DNA from: RYN-230 sp963768945
GTDB lineage: Bacteria; Actinomycetota; Actinomycetes; Streptosporangiales; Streptosporangiaceae
DNA length: 64,000 nucleotides
Direction: 5' to 3'
Assembly (NCBI GenBank): GCA_963768945.1
Contig: CAVYJW010000005.1
Span: 496,001-560,000, forward strand
Shown here: piece by piece, positions 8,152 to 15,178 of the stretch
How positions within the stretch are numbered: the first letter of the stretch is position 1
How the letters are laid out: every line of letters starts with the position of its first letter
Position numbers and translations under genes: made by a program
Notes under the pieces: model-generated
The model's database searches: none
What the model was told of the DNA's origin: nothing
Seen by the model: only the letters and a program-made list of their open reading frames with translations

Positions 8152-9102
8152 ATGGAGGTCACTGACCAGCAGCGGAGGCTGCTGGAACTGTGCGCGATCC
8201 GGATCGACGGCGTGAGTGTCGATTGGAGCCTCATCGCCCGCCAGGCGCAAGATCCTAGCGGCCTTGACGACCTGTTCCGCGGGGTCATCACCGAGAAGTC
8301 CGCTGCGGCCGCACGATCGCGTCCGGTCTTGACCGCCGGGCTTCACCGTTTGCCAGCGCTGGCTGAGCGCGTGAGCGCCGAGCTCGAGGCTGCGTCGAGC
8401 GCTGCAGCCACGCTGGTCACGGTGCTCGACCGAGACTATCCGGCCAACCTGCGCTTGATTCCCAACCTCCCGCCGTTCCTGTTTTACCGAGGCGAGCTCA
8501 GCGACGAGGATGTCCGCTCGGTCGCCGTCGTCGGCACACGGCAGGCCAGCGAGGATGGGATCCGACGGGCGGCGAGCATGTCGCGGCGACTTGCTGGCCA
8601 GGGGGTTACTGTGGTGTCCGGTCTAGCGAAAGGCATCGATACGGCCGCCCACCGTGCCGCTTTGGATGCTGAGGGCCGGACCATCGCGGTGCTGGGCACG
8701 GGGATCACCAAGTGCTATCCGGGTGAGAACCAGGACCTAGCCGAGGCGATCACAGGCAGCGGCGTGCTTGTGTCACAGTTTTGGCCGACCAGCGCACCGA
8801 GCAGGTACACCTTCCCACGCCGCAACGTCGTGACATCAGGCATCAGCCAGGGCACCATCGTAATCGAGGCAACCAGTACCTCTGGTGCCAAGATGCAGGC
8901 GCGGCTTGCTCTTGACCATGGCAAGAAGGTGTTCCTTATCCGCTCCCTCGTCACCTCCCAGCCCTGGGCCAGGGATTACGTGGGCAAGCGCGGCGCGATC
9001 GAGGTGGGCGACGTTGACGAGGTGAGCGCCCACCTCGCCGCGCCCGGACGGGTCCTGCAGGCGGCCGAGCAGCAGCACCAGCTGACTCTCTCTTACCTAT
9101 GA
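8152..9102 (+). CDS. DprA-like SLOG-fold protein, SOS-controlled
   Basis: 316 residues. After about 85 helical N-terminal residues comes a DprA/Smf Rossmann-like domain: GTRQAS (128-133), SGLAKGID (156-163), FPRRN (221-225) and IEATSTSGAK (238-247). True DprA loads RecA on incoming single-stranded DNA; more distant SLOG-fold relatives bind nucleotides. The segment after SGAK departs from housekeeping DprA: the usual PGN...GxNxLI stretch is replaced by IRSLVTSQPWARDYVGKRGA. This suggests a specialised relative rather than the chromosomal dprA of transformation. ATG at 8152 has AGGAG at 8143-8147; an ATG at 8137 is also in frame but overlaps the LexA box. It is followed 7 bases later by a ComF-like gene on the same strand, and both probably form one DNA-damage-inducible operon. 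Confidence 0.82.
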   Translation: MEVTDQQRRLLELCAIRIDGVSVDWSLIARQAQDPSGLDDLFRGVITEKSAAAARSRPVLTAGLHRLPALAERVSAELEAASSAAATLVTVLDRDYPANLRLIPNLPPFLFYRGELSDEDVRSVAVVGTRQASEDGIRRAASMSRRLAGQGVTVVSGLAKGIDTAAHRAALDAEGRTIAVLGTGITKCYPGENQDLAEAITGSGVLVSQFWPTSAPSRYTFPRRNVVTSGISQGTIVIEATSTSGAKMQARLALDHGKKVFLIRSLVTSQPWARDYVGKRGAIEVGDVDEVSAHLAAPGRVLQAAEQQHQLTLSYL

Positions 9103-9109
9103 GCAACTG

Positions 9110-9862
9110 GTGGACAACCCCATCGCCGTGCTTCCCGCCGGGGAACCGCCCGGGTTCCCCCAGTGCCCAGCGTGCCCGTACCGCCTCATGGGCCCGGCAT
9201 GGATTTGTGTGGCATGCGCCAGCAAGACCTTGGAGGCGATCGCCCCGCGAGCGTGCCCGGTATGCAGCCAGCGGCTCGACGGCGCCAGCCCCTGCCGGAA
9301 CTCGTTGTGTGGCGAGCGAAACCGCCGCGTCGAGCGCATTGACGCCATTGCCTACCACTCGGGTGCCCTGCAAGACAAGATCCACAGCTTCAAATACGAA
9401 GGCAAGGCTGGCTGGTCGCTGATCTTTGGCCGGCTGCTGGTCGGCTGGCTTGAGGCTCATGCCGGCGACGATCCTCCCGACCTGATCGTCGCGAACCCCA
9501 CTTACATCGGCCACGGCCAGGCGGGTCCTGGCCACATCGAGACAATCATCGGGTCGGCCGCCACAGCCGACTACGACGGGCGCTGGACCTTGGACACCGG
9601 AACCCCTGCGGCGATCATCAAATCACAGGCAACGGACAAGTCAGCCGGAAAGAGCCTTGCCGAGAAGCGGGCGGTCGCAGCAGGCCTCCGCCGAGTCCTG
9701 GCTACCCCCGACCCTGCCCGCACACAAGGGCGCGACATCCTCGTGTTCGACGACGTGTGCACCACCGGATACCAGCTCAACGCAGTCGCCGGCTGCCTGC
9801 TGGACCAGGGCCAGGCGACCCGCGTCCGTGCCCTGGTCCTGGCACGAGCACCCTGGCGGTGA
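9110..9862 (+). CDS. ComF-like phosphoribosyltransferase with zinc ribbons
   Basis: 250 residues. Four cysteine pairs (C19/C22, C33/C36, C49/C52, C62/C67) make two probable zinc ribbons, followed by a type I phosphoribosyltransferase domain whose PRPP-binding motif DDVCTTG is at 214-220. The order resembles ComF/GntX proteins, which accompany DprA in competence, but the middle (about 135-190) is longer and lacks the usual PVP...RGFNQ motif of ComF. GTG at 9110 is 7 bases after the DprA-like stop, with no ribosome-binding site of its own, so translational coupling is likely. An ATG at 9099 overlaps the upstream stop but is in another frame. The substrate is unknown. Pairing of a SLOG-fold protein with a phosphoribosyltransferase suggests nucleotide or DNA-end processing in the damage response or in defence; this is inference. 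Confidence 0.74.
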   Translation: MDNPIAVLPAGEPPGFPQCPACPYRLMGPAWICVACASKTLEAIAPRACPVCSQRLDGASPCRNSLCGERNRRVERIDAIAYHSGALQDKIHSFKYEGKAGWSLIFGRLLVGWLEAHAGDDPPDLIVANPTYIGHGQAGPGHIETIIGSAATADYDGRWTLDTGTPAAIIKSQATDKSAGKSLAEKRAVAAGLRRVLATPDPARTQGRDILVFDDVCTTGYQLNAVAGCLLDQGQATRVRALVLARAPWR

Positions 9863-9867
9863 GCGCA

Positions 9868-9883
9868 GCGTTGACGTCAACGC
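9868..9883. promoter_or_regulatory. Perfect 16-base palindrome after the ComF-like gene
   Basis: GCGTTGACGTCAACGC reads identically on both strands and begins 5 bases after the stop codon. It could be an operator or the base of a transcript-ending hairpin, though it leaves no loop. The next 180 bases up to the sugar kinase contain nothing else I recognise. Confidence 0.35.
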
Positions 9884-10061
9884 CCCTTGCGAAGAAATGC
9901 CATGGAACTGAGACTGAAACCGGTGTGACCATGGGCGAGACAACCGAGGACCCGCAGGTCACAGAAGATCAACATGTTACGTGGGACGAGACTTACAGCT
10001 TGGCCGGGCTGGCACAACGCCGTGCCTGCCTGGGCGGGTGCGTGAGTTACGGGAGCGGTCC

Positions 10062-11003
10062 ATGATCCTGGTCGCAGGTGAGAGCCTCATCGATCTGATC
10101 ACTGATCCGGACGGCGGGGTGTACGCCAGCCCCGGCGGGGGCCCGTTCAACGCGGCCCGGACCATCGCCCGGCTCGGTCAGCCCACCCGTTTCCTGGGCC
10201 GCTTCTCCGCCGACCCGTTCGGCCAGCTCCTCACCGCGAAGCTGGCCGAAGACGGAGTGGAGCTGGCGCTGCCGGACCCGGTCCCGGAGCCGACGGCGCT
10301 GGCGATCGTGGCGCTCGGCAGGCTGGGCGTGCCGGAGTACTGGTTTCACGTCGCCCAGACGGCGGGCTTCGTGCTGGACCAGCCGACGGCGCAGCAGGCG
10401 TTGCAGGCCGACGTGACCGCTCTGCACATCGGCTCGCTGGGGCTCGTCGTGGATCCGATGGCGACCGAGCTCGAGCACTTGGTGCAAGGCCTCGCGCCGG
10501 ACATACTGCTGCTGCTCGACCCGAACTGGCGGGCCCAGGCTATCCCCGATGCAGACGCCCATCGGGCCCGGATCCGCCGCATCCTGTCCCGGACCGACAT
10601 CCTCAAGACGAGCACCGAGGACCTGTCCTTCTTGGTGCCGGGCCGCGGTATCGCGGAAGCCACGCGGATGCTGCTCGGCTGGGGCGCCCGGTGCGTTCTG
10701 GTCACCGACGGTCCCTCCTTGGTTCGCGCGTTTACCAGCGCAGACCAGCTCGCGGTCCAGGTGCCGCCGGTCGAGGTGGCGGATACTGTCGGCGCGGGTG
10801 ACGCGTTCGGCGGCGCGTTCCTGGCCTGGTGGGCGGAACACGGGCTGGCCCGGGAGAACCTGGCGCACTCCCCGCTGCTGCTGGAGGCCGTCACGGCAGC
10901 GGCCCGGGTGGCGTCGCTGACCTGCGCCAGGGCCGGCGCCGAACCGCCGTGGCGCTACGAGCTGGACACGGACGAAGAATGGGGCCAGCCGCTGAAGCAG
11001 TGA
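10062..11003 (+). CDS. PfkB-family carbohydrate kinase
   Basis: 313 residues. The protein starts MILVAGESLIDLI and has SPGGGPFNAARTIARLG, the first PfkB signature for sugar binding, and DTVGAGDAFGGAFL (from about residue 241), the second signature with the catalytic Asp at about 247. PfkB kinases phosphorylate fructose, ribokinase substrates or nucleosides with ATP; the sequence is closest in style to bacterial fructokinases, but the substrate is not certain. ATG at 10062 has GGGAGCGG just upstream; a longer frame from 9981 has no family-like residues and is rejected. Single gene followed by a short hairpin. Confidence 0.88.
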   Translation: MILVAGESLIDLITDPDGGVYASPGGGPFNAARTIARLGQPTRFLGRFSADPFGQLLTAKLAEDGVELALPDPVPEPTALAIVALGRLGVPEYWFHVAQTAGFVLDQPTAQQALQADVTALHIGSLGLVVDPMATELEHLVQGLAPDILLLLDPNWRAQAIPDADAHRARIRRILSRTDILKTSTEDLSFLVPGRGIAEATRMLLGWGARCVLVTDGPSLVRAFTSADQLAVQVPPVEVADTVGAGDAFGGAFLAWWAEHGLARENLAHSPLLLEAVTAAARVASLTCARAGAEPPWRYELDTDEEWGQPLKQ

Positions 11004-11019
11004 CCCCGTCCAGCGGGGT
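11003..11019 (+). terminator. Short hairpin after the sugar kinase
   Basis: CCCCG at 11004-11008 pairs with CGGGG at 11014-11018 around a 5-base loop, flanked by an A-T pair, immediately after the stop codon. It is a small but plausible rho-independent signal; only two T residues follow. Confidence 0.4.
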
Positions 11020-11230
11020 TCTACGGGGTGTTCGCGCTCGGCACGGTACTCCTCCGTTCCAGGCTGCTACCCCATCGACTGGTCTTGAGCCTCCTGTGCT
11101 TGATATGGGTTTGTCAGGTGGTCAGTTGCGGACCCTCGACTGGGGTGTGCGGGACGCGGCCCCACTCGGCCCAGCTAGCCACGACGAGCAGCGGCGGGCA
11201 CCAGGGTGCCGTAGACTATCCGGGCATCCA

Positions 11231-11303
11231 GCGCTCGTAGCTCAACGGATAGAGCATCTGACTACGGATCAGAAGGTTGGGGGTTCGAGTCCCTCCGAGC
11301 GCG
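11231..11303 (+). tRNA. tRNA-Arg (anticodon ACG)
   Basis: A full cloverleaf can be drawn: acceptor GCGCTCG/CGAGCGC, D stem GCTC/GAGC, anticodon stem TCTGA/TCAGA around CTACGGA (anticodon ACG), variable loop AGGTT, T stem GGGGG/CCCTC around TTCGAGT, discriminator G. CCA is not encoded. The 3' half, plus 23 bases beyond it, is repeated at 13718-13788, so this gene is the probable integration site of the adjoining island. Confidence 0.96.
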
Positions 11304-11326
11304 CTCACCGCATCCGCAGCCCAGGG
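11257..11326 (+). repeat. Left attachment-like repeat (tRNA-Arg 3' half)
   Basis: These 70 bases, from the anticodon stem of tRNA-Arg to 23 bases past its end, match 13718-13788 with six substitutions and one single-base gap (64 of 71 aligned columns). Such tRNA-end repeats are produced by tyrosine-recombinase integration. Confidence 0.75.
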
Positions 11327-11547
11327 TCATGATCAGGCCTTGTGAGGGGTTGCCCGGGCTACTGTCTTGAGCGGATCTCTCACAGCTTCTAAACGATCTT
11401 GTGACGCGGTCGTGTTCAGCAGAGCCCAGACTGCAGATAGATACTCGAACTCCAGTAACTATGAGTTCCAGAGAAGTTCCGGCGCTACGGTGTTTATGAC
11501 ACTGTAAGGCCAGTAGTTCTCCTGTGGATCGATTTGGTGGTGTAACG

Positions 11548-12360
11548 ATGTTGCGGTCTGGAGGAATCAGCGGCCACAGCAGGGCCGAGATTGCACAGGT
11601 ATTCGCCTCTGGCCGCCGGTTCATCACTCCCACAGATGTTGCGGAGGCTCTCGGGGTGGACTCCGATGCGGCCGCAAAGAAGCTCGCCCGTTGGGCTAGA
11701 GATGGCTGGGTCCGGCGGGTCCGCCGAGGTCTGTACATCGGGGTACCCGTCGATGCGGCGAACCCGTCGGCGTGGTCCGAGGATGCGCTTCTCGTGGCGG
11801 CAGAGGTGTGGTCTCCGTGTTACTTCACGGGATGGACCTCTGCGCATCACTGGGGGCTAACGGAGCAGGTCTTTCGTGCGACGGTCCTCAAGACGTCGCA
11901 GCGAGTCCGCAACTCGTCGGTCCACCTCTTGGATCACGACTTCATCGCCAGCCATGTTGGTGATGACGCCATGACGTGGGGGCTGAAGACGCAGTGGCAG
12001 GGAGATGCCCGTCTCAGCTTTGCAGACCCGGCTCGCACGGTGGTGGACATCCTCGATACGCCGAGACTCGGAGGAGGAATCCGGCACGGAGCAGAGGTTC
12101 TCATGGCGTACCTCGATGAGAGGGATCCGGCTCGACTCATCGAATACGGAGACCGGCTTGGGAACCGTGCGATCTTCAAGCGGCTTGGCTACCTCATTGA
12201 GACACTGGACCTTGACCTTCCAGACCTTGTGTCGGCCTGCCAGGTGAGGCTGTCGTCGGGTATCTCCGCCCTCGACCAGGATGGTCCGGACGGCGGGCGT
12301 CGGGCCGTGCGTTGGGGCCTCCGGGTAAACGTGGCCGTGGCGAAGGAGGGGGTCTCGTGA
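11548..12360 (+). CDS. abiEi: AbiEi-family antitoxin (type IV toxin-antitoxin)
   Basis: 270 residues from ATG 11548 (a GTG at 11524 would add eight residues). The N-terminal winged-helix domain (RRFITPTDVAEALG...WARDGWVRRVRRGLYIG) is typical of AbiEi, which represses its own promoter; the rest is the antitoxin domain, including YFTGWTSAHHWGLTEQ and a DPARTVVDILDTPRLGGG helix-loop region. In type IV systems the antitoxin opposes the AbiEii nucleotidyltransferase without binding it directly, and the pair aborts phage infection. The stop overlaps the toxin start (GTGA at 12357-12360), so the two are translated together. Base composition is lower in GC than the neighbours, in line with the island context. 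Confidence 0.85.
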   Translation: MLRSGGISGHSRAEIAQVFASGRRFITPTDVAEALGVDSDAAAKKLARWARDGWVRRVRRGLYIGVPVDAANPSAWSEDALLVAAEVWSPCYFTGWTSAHHWGLTEQVFRATVLKTSQRVRNSSVHLLDHDFIASHVGDDAMTWGLKTQWQGDARLSFADPARTVVDILDTPRLGGGIRHGAEVLMAYLDERDPARLIEYGDRLGNRAIFKRLGYLIETLDLDLPDLVSACQVRLSSGISALDQDGPDGGRRAVRWGLRVNVAVAKEGVS

Positions 12361-13537
12361 TCACGAAACGGGAGTTGGCACTTCTTCGAGCGGAGTGGAT
12401 TCTCGACCAGAGAGTTATCGAGAAAGACTACGTACTCGGGTGGCTCCTGGCGGGGATCGCACAACACGAAGAGCTGCACCAGACGTGGGTGTTCAAGGGC
12501 GGGACATGCCTCCGCAAGTGCTACTACTAGACGTTCCGATTCTCGGAAGATCTTGACTTCACCATCGTCGATGGGGGACCAGAGGAACCTGACGACCTCA
12601 GCCAGATTTTCGGGCAGATCGGTGAGTGGGTTCGAGAGGAGTCGGGCATCGAGTTCGTGCTCGACGAGAAATCGTTCCAACGGAAGAAGAACAAGCGGGG
12701 TCATTTAACGACCCAGGGGCGGATCGCCTACCGAGGCCCCAACGACCACCCATCGCCGTTCCCCATGGTGAAGCTCGACCTCACCTCGGACGAGGTTCTC
12801 GTGGACCGGCGTGTGCTTCGTCCTATCGGACACCCCTACAGCGACTCGCTTCCAGTGCGTGGCGTCATGAGCTACTCCATCACTGAACTTTTCGGTGAGA
12901 AGCTCCGGGCTCTCGCCGAGCGCTGTCGTCCGCGAGACCTCTACGACGTCGTCCACATGCATCGGCATCCCGATCTCTCGGTCTCTCGGGTGCCGTGCGG
13001 CGTGCCCTCCAGAGTAAGTGTGCCCATGCGGGGATCGGTGTCCCATCAGCGGAGCTCATCCAGTCCTCACCGTTTCGAGCAGAAATCGAGAATGAGTGGG
13101 AAAACATGCTCGGCCACCAGTTGCCGAAGCCTCTGCCGCCGTTCGAAAGCTTCTGGAGCACACTCGACGATGTGTTCTCGTGGCTTGCTGGAACGCTTCC
13201 CATCCGTGAGCTTCCGCGGGCGCAGGTGGCGAAGGTTGACACCACTTCCTGGGAGGCGCCGAAGGCAATCACGTCATGGCGCCGCGGGCTGCCGTTGGAA
13301 CTAGTCCGGTACGCCGGCGCGAACCGGCTCAAGGTAGACCTCGACTACCGTGCGGAGCAAGGACGTCAAGGAGTGCGGCGAGTGGAGCCGTACTCACTCC
13401 GAAGGACTCAGGACAGGAATCTCGTTCTCTTCGTCGTCAACGAATACGGACAGCTCCGGAGTTACCGGGTTGACCGGATCGCCGGGATCCGGCCAACGGC
13501 GGTCTCGTTCACCCCGAAGTTCAGGGTGGAGTTCTGA
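12357..13537 (+). pseudogene. abiEii: AbiEii/AbiGii nucleotidyltransferase toxin, disrupted
   Basis: GTG at 12357 has a strong AAGGAGG site at 12343-12349. The protein runs through VIEKDYVLGWLL and FKGGTCLRKCYY, then meets a TAG at 12528-12530 where the family has Glu (YYETFRFSEDLDF-type motif). After it the frame continues with TFRFSEDLDFT, the conserved nucleotidyltransferase Asp pair, until about 12980, where a second lesion shifts the reading to the next frame (consistent with one lost base). That frame carries on to 13537 and ends with a WYL-like tail (VRRVEPYSLRRT...SYRVDRIAG). Both lesions would have to be bypassed or be sequencing errors for a toxin of about 393 residues to be made. 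The toxin transfers nucleotides from NTP to a target, in studied cases tRNA. Confidence 0.82.
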
Positions 13538-13717
13538 CCCCTAACGAGTCCTTGCATGCCCGTCAGTACGGCCATATGACTATCCACTAACGAACCGGAT
13601 CTCTCACGGCGGTCTCACTGCCTGGCAAGGAGGCACCGTACTCGGCAATCCTCACTGGATCACCACTGGACCCTGACCTGCGGACACGGATTCCAGCGCA
13701 TTGGCCGGGCGGCCTGC

Positions 13718-13788
13718 TCTGATCTACGGATCGGAAGGTTGGGGGTTCGAGCCTCTCCGAGCACGCTCACTGCATCCGCAGGCCAGGG
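13718..13788 (+). repeat. Right attachment-like repeat (degenerate tRNA-Arg 3' half)
   Basis: 71 bases matching 11257-11326 with six substitutions and one inserted T in the anticodon loop region. There is no 5' half of a tRNA upstream, so it cannot be a functional tRNA. It marks the far end of the island. The 180 bases between the toxin remnant and this repeat, and the 257 bases after it up to ribB, contain no gene I can support. Confidence 0.75.
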
Positions 13789-14045
13789 CGTTTATCGGCG
13801 CAGACCCCGCCGTTCAGGATCGTTCGGCGGAGGCTCTTCGCGCCGCCCGGACTCGTAGGCAGTCACCTGAGGCCGGAGATCGCTGAGCGCCAGAAGTACT
13901 GCCGCGTACGCGGTGAAGATAACGACGGCGGATGCGTCTAGGACTGACCTGCGCTCGCCACCGGCGGTCACCGCGGTGCGGGTCGACTCCGAGCACGCGG
14001 GCGGTACCGCTGGTGGGGGAGAGGAAACGACGCGTGGAAGAACGG

Positions 14046-14711
14046 TTACCATCCATCGCGGGCTACCCGGTACGCGATGAGGTCGCCGACCGAGATGAGG
14101 GCGAGGTCCTCGACGGCGGCGAGTTCCGCCAGTTCCTGGTACCGGGCCATGCTCCAGTCGGCCAGGACGACTTCGCAGATCGCGGTCGCGCCGGACAGGC
14201 CAGACAGCCGGGAAAGCTCGGTCGCCGCCTCGGTGTGGCCCTAGCGCTCCAGCACGCCGCCGCGGGCGGCCCTGATCGGGAAGACGTGGCCGGGGCGGGC
14301 CAGATCGTCCGGCTGCGCAGCCGGGTCGGCGAGCGCCTGAATGGTCCTGGCCCGCTCGGCCGCCGGAATGCCGGTCGTCGCGCCGTGCCGTAGATCCACC
14401 GAGACGGTGAAGGCCGTCTCGTGCAGACCGCAGTTGGCCGCGACCATCTGCGGCAGATCCAGCTCGGCACACCTGTCGAACGGCAGGGCCGCGCACACCA
14501 CGCCCGCGGTGTGATCGAGCAGATACGTCATCGCTTCCGGATCAGTGTGCTCGGCCGCCACCATCAGGTCGCCCTCGTTCTCCCGCGATTCGTCGTCGAA
14601 GACGATGACGAACGCGCCCCGGGCGAAATCGGCGACGGCCCGTTCGGCCCGTTCGACCCGCTCCCTCTGCCCAGCGGCCTGGTCCGGCGCGACGACAGAT
14701 CTCGCTCCCAT
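14046..14711 (-). pseudogene. ribB: 3,4-dihydroxy-2-butanone-4-phosphate synthase with internal amber codon
   Basis: The gene starts at ATG 14711 with AGGAGG 6 bases upstream. It encodes FDDESRENEGDLMVAAEHT (the metal and substrate acidic motif), then the RHGATTGIPAAERARTI segment and RPGHVFP. A TAG at 14241-14243 then interrupts the frame after GGVLER. The same frame continues with GHTEAATELSRLSGL, ICEVVLADWSMAR and a DLIAYR ending, up to TAA at 14046, exactly as a complete RibB of about 221 residues. The amber codon sits where the family has an acidic or other residue before GHTEA, so a single base change could have made it. RibB makes the four-carbon unit of riboflavin from ribulose 5-phosphate. 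It stands alone behind an FMN riboswitch; no RibA or GTP cyclohydrolase II domain follows. Confidence 0.88.
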
Positions 14712-14820
14712 GTGCTTCCTCCTCGAAACACTCAGCGAGGGGACGCGGCCAGCACGGCAGGAAGGCAATAGACCTGCCGCCGTGGACGACGGCAGCAGGC
14801 AGGAGAGGACGGAAGCCGAC

Positions 14821-14852
14821 CTTCCCCGGGCGCTGCCGCCGTTCCGGGGAAG
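14821..14852 (-). terminator. Leader hairpin between FMN riboswitch and ribB
   Basis: CTTCCCCGG (14821-14829) and CCGGGGAAG (14844-14852) form a perfect 9-bp stem with a 14-base loop in the 208-base leader. A second stem pairs CTGCCG (14774-14779) with CGGCAG (14790-14795). They are candidates for the riboswitch's expression platform; which one forms with or without FMN cannot be told from sequence alone. Confidence 0.5.
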
Positions 14853-14919
14853 CGAGCACGAGAACCGCGCCAGCAGCGGCCAGGAACCACCGCCATGACG
14901 GGAACGACGTGTCCCCGCG

Positions 14920-15037
14920 CCCTACCTCCCATCCGGACTTTCACCGTCGGTCCTGGAGTTTCACCAGGTCAACCGGCTACTGGAGGCGACCGGGTCGCGG
15001 ACTTTCACCGCCGGCTCGAAATTGCACCGACCCCGGA
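14920..15037 (-). promoter_or_regulatory. FMN riboswitch (RFN element)
   Basis: On the minus strand the conserved RFN blocks occur in order: GGGGTCGGTGCAATT, GAGCCGGCGGTGAAAGTCCGC, CTGGTGAAACTCCAG, ACCGACGGTGAAAGTCCGG and ATGGGAGG. Together they are diagnostic of the FMN aptamer. Binding of FMN would switch off the ribB gene downstream (14711). The aptamer looks intact although the gene it controls carries a stop. Confidence 0.94.
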
Positions 15038-15178
15038 GCGCGCGAACACTCAGTGCGCATACTGTCACGATGCGGACCCGGATGTCTCCGTATATGGGAG
15101 TCTCCGGGCGTCTGCGGGTATGAGTGAGAATATTGTCCCTCTCTGCCGTCAACACAAGGATCATCGCGGGTTGTGACA

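Larger units (their letters stand above)
11304..13788. mobile_element. Small tRNA-linked genomic island carrying an AbiE system
   Basis: The segment lies between tRNA-Arg and a diverged copy of that tRNA's 3' half. It is visibly less GC-rich than the flanks and contains only an AbiEi-type antitoxin gene and a broken AbiEii toxin gene. No integrase, excisionase or transposase is present, so it is either a remnant of a larger element or was moved by a recombinase encoded elsewhere. The 6-base divergence between the repeats suggests an old insertion. Confidence 0.65.

Noticed and set aside
11304..13717. Integrase or transposase inside the tRNA-linked island
   Set aside because: All open frames were examined; only the AbiE genes have recognisable content.
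13718..13788. Second tRNA-Arg gene
   Set aside because: Only the 3' half is present, with an inserted base in the anticodon loop and no acceptor or D arm upstream; better explained as an attachment-site copy.
13792..14496. Minus-strand open frame of 234 codons overlapping ribB
   Set aside because: Out of frame with ribB and without any domain; Arg/Gly-rich shadow.
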